Origin: Sphingomonadales bacterium
Lineage (GTDB): Bacteria; Pseudomonadota; Alphaproteobacteria; Sphingomonadales; Sphingomonadaceae
Direction of reading: 5' to 3'
Assembly (NCBI GenBank): GCA_027491235.1
Contig: JAIXWO010000021.1
Span: forward strand, 496,001 to 560,000
DNA: 64,000 nt
Below are positions 8,181-16,594 of this stretch, one piece after another. The notes beneath the pieces are model-generated. The model did no database searches, was not told the DNA's origin, and was given only the letters and a program-made list of their open reading frames with translations. The number at the start of each line of letters is the position of its first letter. Positions within the stretch are counted from its first letter, which is position 1. A program made the translations under genes and the position numbers.

Positions 8181-9553
8181 GCGCCTATGCACAAACCTGG
8201 GCCAGCATCCGTGAGGCTTTGGAAGAGGACCGCAAGCGCGAATCGCGGGACCGCATCTCAGAAACCGCCTTTCTGCCTGCTGCTCTCGAACTGATTGAAC
8301 AGCCGGTGTCCCCGCTGGGGCGGCGCACGGCCTATGTTCTGCTCGCCGGGTTGGTGGCACTTGTCCTTTGGCTCGTCCTTGGGTCGGTAGACATTGTGGC
8401 GTCGGCCAATGGGAAGCTTTCCCCGCAGGGCAGCGTCAAGATGATCCAGCCCGCAGAGGCCGGGATTGTCCGTCGTATCTATGTGAAGGACGGGCAGAAG
8501 GTCACTAAGGGCCAGCTGCTGGTGGAACTTGACCCGACCGTTTCGGGAACCGAGTTGGGCCAATCGCGCGAAGCCTTGCTGGTCGCCGAATTGACGGTCG
8601 CCCGCGCCCGCGCTGTGCTGGATGCGCTTGCAGGCAAGGGCTTCAACTTTGTGGCTCCTCAGGGGGCGACGCCGCAGATGATTGCCGATCATGGCAGCTT
8701 TGCGCGCGCGCAACTGTCTCAGCTTCAGTCACAATCCGGCGAACAATCGAACTCGAGCCAGGCCTCTGCTTTGGCGGCTGCCGAAGCGCGGACGCAGGCC
8801 CGCAAAATCACGGAGAGCCTGCCGCTGCTCGATCAGCAATTGCAGGCCAATGAGAAGCTGCTCGAAAAAGGTTATGTCTCCAAATTGCGGGTGCTCGAAT
8901 TGCGGCGCCAACGGTTGGCCGCGGAACGCGACCGGGAGGCCGCCCTCCAGACCGCTGCCCGCGCTGCTGCCGAAGCCGGGGCGGCGCGCAATCGCGGTGC
9001 TGGCGCCAGTGTCGGTGGCCGTGCGGAACTGCTTCAGACGCTGATCACGGCCGAAGCCGAAGTGGTGCAGCGTCGCGGCGAGCTGGCCAAGGCATCGCAG
9101 CGTGCAGGCTTTGGCCGCATCGTCGCGCCGGTCAGTGGCACAGTCTCACAACTGGCTGTGCACACTGAAGGCGGCATGGTGGAAGCTCTACGCCCGATCA
9201 TGGCGATCGTGCCCAATGAAGGGCTGACGGCGGAAGCCATGCTGTCGAACAGCGATGTGGGCTTTGTCCGCGTCGGGCAAGAGGTGGCCGTGAAGGTCCA
9301 TGCTTATCCCTATAGCCGCCATGGGACGATCCCCGGAAAAGTCGTCTCGGTCGGTGCGGATGCCGTGGCGGATGACCAGAAGGGCCTTGTCTATCCGGTT
9401 CGGGTTCAACTGAACGCCAAGGACGCTAAACGCTTTACGTTGCGGCCGGGCATGGAAATCACCGTCGACGTCCGCACCGGGTCACGTCGTCTGATTGACT
9501 ATCTCATCAGTCCCATCGAATCCGCACGGACGACGGCGGCACGGGAACGCTGA
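8177..9553 (+). CDS. HlyD-family type I secretion membrane fusion protein
   Basis: 458 aa periplasmic adaptor that bridges the ABC exporter and an outer-membrane channel. A cytoplasmic N-terminus is followed by one membrane helix (about 55-73), a lipoyl-like half (VKMIQPAEAGIVRRIYV), a long Ala/Glu/Arg-rich coiled coil (about 130-310), the second lipoyl half (GRIVAPVSGTVSQLAV) and a beta-barrel domain with the adaptor-typical stretch VRVGQEVAVKVHAYPY. It starts inside the stop region of the ABC gene (4-nt overlap), so the two are co-translated. Confidence 0.92.
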   Translation: MSAYAQTWASIREALEEDRKRESRDRISETAFLPAALELIEQPVSPLGRRTAYVLLAGLVALVLWLVLGSVDIVASANGKLSPQGSVKMIQPAEAGIVRRIYVKDGQKVTKGQLLVELDPTVSGTELGQSREALLVAELTVARARAVLDALAGKGFNFVAPQGATPQMIADHGSFARAQLSQLQSQSGEQSNSSQASALAAAEARTQARKITESLPLLDQQLQANEKLLEKGYVSKLRVLELRRQRLAAERDREAALQTAARAAAEAGAARNRGAGASVGGRAELLQTLITAEAEVVQRRGELAKASQRAGFGRIVAPVSGTVSQLAVHTEGGMVEALRPIMAIVPNEGLTAEAMLSNSDVGFVRVGQEVAVKVHAYPYSRHGTIPGKVVSVGADAVADDQKGLVYPVRVQLNAKDAKRFTLRPGMEITVDVRTGSRRLIDYLISPIESARTTAARER

Positions 9554-9618
9554 TCCTTCTGACGGGAAAAGACGAACTGGGATCGTCATTCTCCTCTTGC
9601 GCCGGACCGGCAGTTCAC

Positions 9619-9634
9619 TTTACGGAAACGTAAA
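9619..9634. promoter_or_regulatory. Operator-like palindrome before the enoyl-CoA hydratase gene
   Basis: TTTACGGAAACGTAAA is a near-palindrome lying 42 bp before the enoyl-CoA hydratase ATG. Fourteen of its 16 bases match the site at 25934-25949 before the aldehyde dehydrogenase gene. The spacing fits a repressor site that overlaps or follows a promoter. Confidence 0.5.
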
Positions 9635-9676
9635 GCCGGAAGCTGCCGGCCCGTCTGCAAAGAGAGGAAGCCTATC

Positions 9677-10438
9677 ATGTCCGATCCCGTCCTGACCGAA
9701 GTCCGTGGCAATATTCTGATTGTCACGCTCAACCGCCCGGAAGCCAAGAACGCTGCCAATAAGGCGCTCGCCGAAGGTGTGGCCGCGGCAATGGATCGGC
9801 TCGACAGCGACAATGATCTGCGCGTCGGCATCATCACCGGGGCTGGTGGCACCTTTTGTTCGGGCATGGACCTGAAGGGCTTTCTCGCGGGGGAAACACC
9901 GCAGATACCGGGCAAGGGCTTTGCGGGCCTTACAGAAGCGCCGCCCGCCAAGCCGCTGATTGCGGCGGTCGATGGCTATGCGCTGGCCGGAGGCTTTGAA
10001 ATTGCACTCGCCTGCGATCTGATCGTCGCCAACAAGGATTCCAAGTTCGGCATTCCCGAAGTGAAGCGTGGATTGGCCGCAGCCGCGGGCGGCCTTGTTC
10101 GCCTGCCCCGTCAGATCCCGCAGCGCCTCGCGATGGAGCTGGCCCTCACCGGTGAATTCGTCTCGGCGCAGCGCGCTTATGAAATGGGCCTGATCAACCG
10201 CATCGTTGACGGCGTCGCGTTGGAGGGTGCCCTGCAGCTGGCAGAAGCCATCAGCGCCAATGGCCCGCTCGCTGTGGCAGCGTCCAAGCAAGTGATTCGG
10301 GAACAGCAGGACTGGTCTCAGGCAGAACAATGGAAGAACCAGTACGCCCTGACCGCCAAAGTCTTTACATCCAGCGATGCACGAGAAGGGGCGGCTGCCT
10401 TTGCCCAGAAGCGCGCCCCAAACTGGACAGGATCGTGA
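9677..10438 (+). CDS. Enoyl-CoA hydratase/isomerase (crotonase) family protein
   Basis: 253 aa, the usual length for a soluble crotonase. The oxyanion-hole segments are present: GAGGTFCSGMDL (about 55-66) and VDGYALAGGFEIALACDL (about 97-114). The acidic residue in GIPEVKRGL (about 122-130) fits a hydratase, but substrate specificity cannot be read from the sequence. GAGAGGA lies before the ATG at ribosome-binding distance. It stands alone with its own palindromic operator candidate, consistent with separate control as an acyl-CoA or branched-chain catabolic gene. It is not functionally tied to the secretion genes upstream. Confidence 0.9.
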   Translation: MSDPVLTEVRGNILIVTLNRPEAKNAANKALAEGVAAAMDRLDSDNDLRVGIITGAGGTFCSGMDLKGFLAGETPQIPGKGFAGLTEAPPAKPLIAAVDGYALAGGFEIALACDLIVANKDSKFGIPEVKRGLAAAAGGLVRLPRQIPQRLAMELALTGEFVSAQRAYEMGLINRIVDGVALEGALQLAEAISANGPLAVAASKQVIREQQDWSQAEQWKNQYALTAKVFTSSDAREGAAAFAQKRAPNWTGS

Positions 10439-10453
10439 TCGTACAAACACTTA

Positions 10454-10479
10454 GGTAAAACTACCACAGTAGTTACACC
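10454..10479. promoter_or_regulatory. Inverted repeat before the enhancer-binding protein gene
   Basis: The core AACTAC-CACA-GTAGTT (10459-10474) is a perfect 6-4-6 palindrome, and the outer bases extend the symmetry to GGT...ACC. It lies in a locally AT-richer spacer about 90-115 bp before the start of the sigma-54 regulator. It may be an autoregulatory or repressor operator. No matching full site was found before the secretion genes. Confidence 0.4.
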
Positions 10480-10567
10480 ATAATGGCATGAATTACCCTC
10501 AATACGGCCTCGGTTGTCCGGCCTGAAAAGGCCAGAATTTAGACCTTGTTAACTGCGGGAAACGCAC

Positions 10568-11731
10568 TTGGTTCGTGTCCTATCCGGACAAAAACAGGTG
10601 GGTTCAAAAATGGTGCAGGTCGCAACACGTAGGTCAATTGAGGTTCTGGGAGACGAGGATCTGATCGTCGGCAACAGCCCGGCGATCCGTGCGCTGCGCC
10701 AGATTATTGCCCGGGTCGCACCGACCAATGCGTCGGTGCTGATCACGGGGCCTTCCGGGTCCGGCAAGGAACTGGTGGCGCAAGCGATCCATGCGGCAAG
10801 CACACGGGCGAGCCAGACCTTTGTGGCCCTCAACTGCGGCGCCATTCCGGCCGAACTGATGGAGTCCGAATTGTTCGGGCATGAACGCGGCGCCTTCACA
10901 GGGGCGGCCACGCGCCGCATCGGTCGCTTTGAAGAAGCCAATGGTGGCACGCTCTTCCTCGACGAAATCGGCGATATGCGTTTCGATATGCAGGTGAAGC
11001 TGCTCCGCGTTCTGGAAGACGGCTTGGTCCAGCGCGTTGGCGGCGGCGCGCCTATTGCCGCGCACGTGCGCATCATTTCTGCGACACACCAGAACATTGA
11101 CGACGCCATCCGCGACAACCGCTTCCGCGAAGATCTCTATTTCCGCCTTGGTGTTGTGCCGATCAATGTGCCTGCGCTGTCCGAACGCGTGGAAGACATT
11201 CCTCTCCTCATCGCCCATTTCCGCAAGACCCGCGGTGGCCCGTCGCGCGCAACCTTTGACCGTGATGCCATGATGCGCCTGATGGGGCATGAATGGCCGG
11301 GCAATGTCCGCGAGCTGCGCAACGTCGTGGAGCGGGCCGACATTCTGTTCGGCGGCATGACCATCGGGTCGGATGAAGTTGAACAGTTGCTCGGCCTCCG
11401 CTCGGGCCGCCCCCTTCGAATTGTTGATCTTCCCGCGCGCGCAGAAGCCATATCGCGCGCCGAAGAGACGCCTGTGCCGGTTACACCGTTCCCCCTAGCA
11501 GCGGCACAGGCGTCGCCTTCCAACACACGCGCCGTGAGCTCGCTGCCCGCCGACCCGCATGCGCCGATTGATTTGAAGGTGCTGGTGGAAACGATGGAAC
11601 AGGAGCGCATTCAGATGGCACTGGAAGCTGCCGACGGCGTCATCTCCGAAGCGGCGCGGCTCCTGACGCTGAAGCGCACCACGCTTATTGAAAAGATGCG
11701 CAAATATGGTGTCGGGAAACAGGCGGCCTGA
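10568..11731 (+). CDS. Sigma-54-dependent enhancer-binding protein without receiver domain
   Basis: 387 aa from a TTG at 10568; the ATG at 10610 is a good alternative and would give 373 aa. The AAA+ domain begins almost at the N-terminus: GPSGSGKE Walker A at about 61-68, GAFTGA at 108-113 (the sigma-54 contact loop), LFLDEIGD Walker B, and GHEWPGNVRELRN. The C-terminus (about 350-385) is a Fis-type helix-turn-helix (AARLLTLKRTTLIEKMRKYG). There is no receiver, GAF or PAS domain, so it resembles PspF or FleQ-like activators controlled by partner proteins or by expression level. Its stop abuts the stop of the convergent DJ-1 gene with no gap. Confidence 0.9.
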   Translation: MVRVLSGQKQVGSKMVQVATRRSIEVLGDEDLIVGNSPAIRALRQIIARVAPTNASVLITGPSGSGKELVAQAIHAASTRASQTFVALNCGAIPAELMESELFGHERGAFTGAATRRIGRFEEANGGTLFLDEIGDMRFDMQVKLLRVLEDGLVQRVGGGAPIAAHVRIISATHQNIDDAIRDNRFREDLYFRLGVVPINVPALSERVEDIPLLIAHFRKTRGGPSRATFDRDAMMRLMGHEWPGNVRELRNVVERADILFGGMTIGSDEVEQLLGLRSGRPLRIVDLPARAEAISRAEETPVPVTPFPLAAAQASPSNTRAVSSLPADPHAPIDLKVLVETMEQERIQMALEAADGVISEAARLLTLKRTTLIEKMRKYGVGKQAA

Positions 11732-12415
11732 TCAGGCGGTAAAGCCAAGCCTGCGCGCCGCCGCGTCCAATCGCGTGATCCGGTCCGGCGCAATGCGGTT
11801 GGCGCGGTCAGTATAGGCCGCAACAATATCCGGCCCTGCCCCTTCGACGGAGCCTGCATTGAACGGCGGTGCCGGATCATATTCCAGTGCGAGCTGAATG
11901 GTCCGGGCGATGGTGTCCCCTGCAATCTTCGCGGTTAGCGCCAGCGCAAAATCAATGCCCGCCGTCACGCCGCCGCCCGTCGCCCGGTTCCGGTCCATCA
12001 CAGACCGCGCGTGCACAGGCGTTGCGCCGAACAGCGCCAGCTTGTCGTGCCAGGCCCAGTGGGTCGTCGCCTGATAGCCCTCTAATAGCCCTGCGGCACC
12101 TAGGATCAGCGCGCCGGTGCACACGCTCGTCACCCATTGCGCCTCTGCCCCTGCGCGGCGCACCCAGCCAAGCGCTACGTCACTCTCGATCACGTCGGCA
12201 ATCCCCATGCCGCCAGGTACACACAGCAGGTCTGGCTTTGGCATATCCGCAAAGGTCGCATTGGGCAGGATGGAGAAGCCGGCATCGGTTGGCACGGGGT
12301 CGAGATTCTCCCAAACCAGATGGACGCGTGCGCCGGGCAGGCGGGACAGCACTTGGGCGGGGCCCGTGAGATCGAGTTGTGTGACACCGGGGAAAAGCAA
12401 AAAGGCAATGTCCAT
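11732..12415 (-). CDS. DJ-1/PfpI family protein, isonitrile hydratase-like
   Basis: 227 aa from the ATG at 12415; a GTG three codons upstream is also in frame. It has the flavodoxin-like amidotransferase fold. The nucleophile-elbow cysteine is in VTSVCTGALILGAAGLL, preceded by LLCVPGGMG and followed by TTHWAW. This architecture, a ThiJ/PfpI domain without an AraC-type DNA-binding tail, matches isonitrile hydratase-like proteins, but the substrate is not certain. It follows smc closely on the same strand (13-nt gap). Confidence 0.83.
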   Translation of the reverse strand: MDIAFLLFPGVTQLDLTGPAQVLSRLPGARVHLVWENLDPVPTDAGFSILPNATFADMPKPDLLCVPGGMGIADVIESDVALGWVRRAGAEAQWVTSVCTGALILGAAGLLEGYQATTHWAWHDKLALFGATPVHARSVMDRNRATGGGVTAGIDFALALTAKIAGDTIARTIQLALEYDPAPPFNAGSVEGAGPDIVAAYTDRANRIAPDRITRLDAAARRLGFTA

Positions 12416-12427
12416 GTGCGGCACTCC

Positions 12428-15400
12428 TTATTCAGCGGCGAGCAGTTCTTCCGCACCGCCAAGATCGACAGAAACAAGCTTTGAGATGCCCCGCTCGACC
12501 ATCGTCACGCCAAACAGGCGATGCATGCGGCTCATTGTCACGGCATTATGGGTGACAATCAAGTAGCGCGTGTCGGTATCGCGCGACATGACATCCAGCA
12601 GCCCGCAAAAGCGTTCAATATTCGCATCATCCAGCGGCGCGTCGACTTCGTCGAGGACGCAGATGGGCGCCGGGTTGGTTAGGAACAGACCAAAGATGAG
12701 GGCGACGGCGGTCAACGCCTGCTCCCCGCCGGACAGAAGCGTCAGCGATTGCAATTTCTTGCCCGGTGGCTGGGCGAAGATTTCCAACCCGGCCTCCAGC
12801 GGATCATCACTGTCGATCAGCGCGAGATGTGCCGCGCCGCCGTTGAACAGGGTGGAAAAGAGGCGCTCGAAATGGCCGTTGACCCGCTCAAAGGCATCAA
12901 GCAGCCGCGCCCGCCCCTCGCGGTTGAGGCTGCCGATGGAGCCGCGCAGACGGTTGACGGCCTCGATCAGTTCATCACGCTCAACGATGGAGCGGCTATG
13001 TTCGCCCTCAATTTCGGCAAGTTCGCTTTCAGCGACGAGGTTGACGGGCCCCAGCCGTTCGCGATCCGCCATCAGCCGGTCATGGTCTGACGATTCGGCT
13101 TCGGCATGGCGGACGGTGTCGGCATCAAACCCCGCCTTTTCGGGCAGCAGCGGCGGCGGGCATTCAAAGCGTTCGCCCGACACACGGCCCATTTCGATGC
13201 GGCGTAGTTCCTGATTTTCGGCTCGTGCGACGGCGCCCGCGCGCGTTTCGCGCACGGCGGCCAGCGCTTCTCCGGCTTCGGCCAAATGCGCCTCCAGCTT
13301 GCGGAGTTCGGCTTCGGCGGCACGTTCAGCGGTAACAGCTTCGGTCGCAGTGGCGGACAGGGCCGTCACGTCGGTTTCAAGCGCTGCGATCTGCGCGTCC
13401 AGCTTGGCGGGCGCATCGGCCAGCGTCAGTGCTTCGGCCTCGGCGGCCTTGGCGCGCTTGGTCATTTCGTCGATGCGGCGGGCGGCTTCCCCTGCGCGGG
13501 ATTTCCAATTGCGGTGCTCCGCCTGTGCGGCGTCGAGCCGGGACCGGTCTTCACTAATGCTCCGGTCGAGGCTCGCACTCTCCGCCTTTAGCTGCGCGAC
13601 AACGGCACGGGCTGATTCGGCGGAGGTCTGGAGCGTCGCCACCTGCTGCGCTGTCGCACTGCCATCAGGCAGAGACCGGCGGGCGCTTTGCGCGGCTTGG
13701 GCTTCGGCTTCAGCCTCAGCGCGTTCTTTGGCGACACGGTCGAGCCGTTCGGCCATCTCGGCTTTGCGGGAGGCCAATCGTTCCAGCGCCTGCTGGGCTT
13801 GATCCGTGTCACGTGCGGCTTGCCGCGCGCGGTTTTCCGCATCAGCCAAGGCGCGGCGACCGGCCTCAGCGGATGTGCGCGCCGCCTCCATTGCAGTCTG
13901 GGCGGTCGCCACGCTGGCCTTCAACGCATCGACCGAAGCTTGGGCGCCCGGCACGTCTGCGCGCAAGGCATCGAGGCGGTTGAGGCGGATGAGCCGTTCT
14001 GCGGCGGCGGCACCCAAGTCGGTTGCGACATACCCGTCCCAGCGCCGCAAGCGGCCCTCTTTGGTCACGATCCGCTGGCCGACTGCAAGCGGCGCGCCAT
14101 CATCTTTGTCGACCACACCGACTTGCGACAGGCGGCGGGCAAGGGCAGCCGGGGCTGTCACCTTATCGGCAAGGCATGTCGCGGCACTGGGGAGCTTGGG
14201 GTCACCGGCCTGCACGTCTGCGCCGGTCCAGCCGCGCTTGCCATCGGCCCCCAGCGCAGCGTCGAGATCATCGCCGAGCGCTGCCGCCAATGCCTGTTCA
14301 AACCCCGGTTGGGCCTTGATCGCGTCGAGCACCCGGTTGCCGCTGCTGCCCTGTGCTACGGCCTTTTCCAGTGCGCGCATTTCACTTTCGAGGGCAGCCA
14401 GAGCGGCTTGCGCGGAGGCAAGGTCCGACTGCGCGGCGTCGCGGGACACAGAGGCCGCCTCGCGCGCGGCATCTGCATCGACCACCGCTTTCTGGGCGGC
14501 CTGCGTATCGGCATCGGCTTCTGCGCTGGCAAGTTGGGCGGCATCCAACTGCGCGCGCAGCGGGGCATCATCGCCGAGTGCTGCCATTTGCTGCTCAATC
14601 TGCGCCGCGTCGCGCCGGGCGCGGTCCAGTCGCTGCGCAGCGGCGGCCATGGCGGCGTCTGCGACGCGCGCTTCGGCCTGTTCACGTGCCTGTGCGGACA
14701 GCGCTTGAGCGAGCGCGACTTCGGAATCTCGACCGGCGGCTTCGGCTTTGGCCAGCCGTTCAATCAGCTGCGGCCGGCCGGCTTCGGCTGATTTGATCCG
14801 CGCATCGAGCGACTTGGCTTCCGCGTCGAGCCGGGCGAGCGCCTGGGCGGCGTCATTGGCCAGTTCGCCTTCGCGCGCACGGTCTGCCTCCAGCCTTTCC
14901 GCCTGAGCCGCGAGATCTGCAATGCGCCGGTCCAGTGCTTGGCGTTCGGTGCGCAGGGCGGCGAGCTTGTGCCCCGCCTCATTGGCCTTGTCGCGCGCGG
15001 AGATGGCAGCGACGCGGAGGTCCCCTAAGGTTGTGACGGACTGGGCGTGATAGGCCGCGGCTGCGCGCTGGACTTCGGCGGCCTTTTGCACGGCCTCTTC
15101 AGCGACAGCCGCTTCGGCCTTGGCCTTGTCGGCAGCGGCGGCGGCATCCCGCCAGCGGGCAAAGATCAGCCGCCCTTCGGCAATGCGAATGTCGGTAGAA
15201 AGCTTACGATAGCGTTCGGCCGCCCGCGCCTGCCGCCGCAGCGTGCCGGCCCTCTGCTCCATGTCGGAGAGGACTTCGTTCAGCCGGTTGAGGTTGGTCT
15301 CGGTCGCGCGCAGCTTCTGTTCGGCATCCTTGCGGCGCACGTGCAGGCCGGAAATGCCTGCCGCCTCTTCCAGCATTGCCCGCCTGTCGACGGGCTTGGC

Positions 15401-15844
15401 GGCAATGACGGCGCTGATCTTGCCTTGGCTGACAAGGGCGGGGGAATGTGCGCCGGTGGCCGCATCGGCAAAGAGCAACGCGACGTCCTTGGCGCGCACA
15501 TCCCGCCCGTTGATGCGATAGGCAGAGCCCGCGCCGCGTTCAATGCGGCGGACGACTTCCAATTCCCGGTCGTCTTGGCTGGCATCACGTTCCGCCAAGA
15601 TCGAGACCTCAGCGAAATCGCGCGACGGACGGCGTTCGGTTCCGGCGAAAATGACGTCGTCCATCGCGCCGCCGCGCAGCGACTTCGCGCTGCCTTCGCC
15701 CATCACCCAGCGGATCGCCTCAAGCAGGTTGGACTTGCCGCAGCCATTGGGCCCGACAATCCCCGTAAGCCCCGGTTCGATCCGAAGCTCGCTTGGATCG
15801 ACAAAGCTTTTAAAGCCCGTCAGCTTGAGGCGTTTGATCCGCAA
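12428..15844 (-). CDS. smc: Chromosome segregation protein SMC
   Basis: 1138 aa, normal for bacterial SMC. The N-terminal head has Walker A GPNGCGKSN at 31-39. Two very long Ala/Glu/Arg-rich coiled coils (about 170-500 and 640-950) flank a hinge near 505-620 containing FEQALAAALGDDLDAALG. The C-terminal head has the ABC signature LLSGGEQALTAVAL and Walker B CVLDEVDAPLDD. As the condensin core it organises the chromosome with ScpA and ScpB, which are not in this window. It follows the tandem DsbA-like genes by about 10 nt. Confidence 0.97.
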   Translation of the reverse strand: MRIKRLKLTGFKSFVDPSELRIEPGLTGIVGPNGCGKSNLLEAIRWVMGEGSAKSLRGGAMDDVIFAGTERRPSRDFAEVSILAERDASQDDRELEVVRRIERGAGSAYRINGRDVRAKDVALLFADAATGAHSPALVSQGKISAVIAAKPVDRRAMLEEAAGISGLHVRRKDAEQKLRATETNLNRLNEVLSDMEQRAGTLRRQARAAERYRKLSTDIRIAEGRLIFARWRDAAAAADKAKAEAAVAEEAVQKAAEVQRAAAAYHAQSVTTLGDLRVAAISARDKANEAGHKLAALRTERQALDRRIADLAAQAERLEADRAREGELANDAAQALARLDAEAKSLDARIKSAEAGRPQLIERLAKAEAAGRDSEVALAQALSAQAREQAEARVADAAMAAAAQRLDRARRDAAQIEQQMAALGDDAPLRAQLDAAQLASAEADADTQAAQKAVVDADAAREAASVSRDAAQSDLASAQAALAALESEMRALEKAVAQGSSGNRVLDAIKAQPGFEQALAAALGDDLDAALGADGKRGWTGADVQAGDPKLPSAATCLADKVTAPAALARRLSQVGVVDKDDGAPLAVGQRIVTKEGRLRRWDGYVATDLGAAAAERLIRLNRLDALRADVPGAQASVDALKASVATAQTAMEAARTSAEAGRRALADAENRARQAARDTDQAQQALERLASRKAEMAERLDRVAKERAEAEAEAQAAQSARRSLPDGSATAQQVATLQTSAESARAVVAQLKAESASLDRSISEDRSRLDAAQAEHRNWKSRAGEAARRIDEMTKRAKAAEAEALTLADAPAKLDAQIAALETDVTALSATATEAVTAERAAEAELRKLEAHLAEAGEALAAVRETRAGAVARAENQELRRIEMGRVSGERFECPPPLLPEKAGFDADTVRHAEAESSDHDRLMADRERLGPVNLVAESELAEIEGEHSRSIVERDELIEAVNRLRGSIGSLNREGRARLLDAFERVNGHFERLFSTLFNGGAAHLALIDSDDPLEAGLEIFAQPPGKKLQSLTLLSGGEQALTAVALIFGLFLTNPAPICVLDEVDAPLDDANIERFCGLLDVMSRDTDTRYLIVTHNAVTMSRMHRLFGVTMVERGISKLVSVDLGGAEELLAAE

Positions 15845-15854
15845 GGCGGCGTCC

Positions 15855-16583
15855 TTATGCGCCCGCGTCGATCAGCTTGGGCTTCAGCAATTCCCAATTC
15901 GACGTATTTTCCTGCGTCACGCCATTGATGACGAAGGTGGGCGTGCCCTGCACCTTGAATTCGCGGACGCCCTTGTCTGTCATTGCGACGAGGGCATCGA
16001 TCGCCTTGGCATCGGCGAGGCAGGCCTTGGCCTTTTCTTCCGGAATGCCGCGCTGGCGGACAAACTCGACCAGACCCAATTTGTCGGCAAGGGCCGTTGG
16101 CAGCTGGGCAGGCGTCATCGCCTGCAGCGCCTTCTGGTCTTCGGCTGTGAGTGCCTGTGCCTTGCCAAGCCAGTCCCGCTGTGCGGCGAACAGCTGCTCG
16201 GCAAGCGGGAAGAAGGGACCGGCACCGCTGCAACGGGCCAGCAGCGCCGCCGGGATGTCGAGGCCATTCAGCAGGAAGGTGCGGAACTCATAGGACACAC
16301 TGCCCTTGTCGATCATGGCCTTCAATTCCACCGAAGATTGCTCGGAAAATTCGGCGCAGTGCGAACAGGTGAGCGCGCCATATTCGATGAGCTTAACAGG
16401 CGCATTGGGGTTACCCATCAGCATGCCGCCATCGGGCGTGACAGCCGTGGTTTCCGTCCATTTGGCGCCTGCAGGGGCGGACACGGCGGCGCCGTCGCCG
16501 GCAGACCCGCTCTTATCTGCGGTCTTTTCGTTGCAGGCGGTCACCAGCAGCAGTGCCGTTGTTGCGAGAAATAGTTTCTTCAT
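15855..16583 (-). CDS. DsbA-family thioredoxin-like lipoprotein
   Basis: 242 aa from the ATG at 16583. The signal MKKLFLATTALLLVTAC is a lipobox, so Cys17 is the likely lipidated residue. The thioredoxin-fold domain carries the redox pair CSHC at 73-76 and the cis-Pro loop GTPTFVING near the C-terminus, so it is expected to be an active periplasmic thiol:disulfide oxidoreductase or disulfide-bond donor. It is a clear paralogue of the next gene (both have MGNP, IEY and CSHC in register), so the pair arose by tandem duplication. It lies between that paralogue and smc. Confidence 0.88.
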   Translation of the reverse strand: MKKLFLATTALLLVTACNEKTADKSGSAGDGAAVSAPAGAKWTETTAVTPDGGMLMGNPNAPVKLIEYGALTCSHCAEFSEQSSVELKAMIDKGSVSYEFRTFLLNGLDIPAALLARCSGAGPFFPLAEQLFAAQRDWLGKAQALTAEDQKALQAMTPAQLPTALADKLGLVEFVRQRGIPEEKAKACLADAKAIDALVAMTDKGVREFKVQGTPTFVINGVTQENTSNWELLKPKLIDAGA

Positions 16584-16594
16584 GTGCATTTCCC

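Noticed and set aside
10484-10497. TGGCATGAATTACC as a possible sigma-54 promoter of the enhancer-binding protein gene
   Set aside because: The -24 part is fair, but there is no TTGC at -12 spacing.
13688-14791. Long open frame opposite smc
   Set aside because: Mirror of the Ala/Glu/Arg-rich coiled coil in high-GC codons; no domain and no ribosome-binding site.
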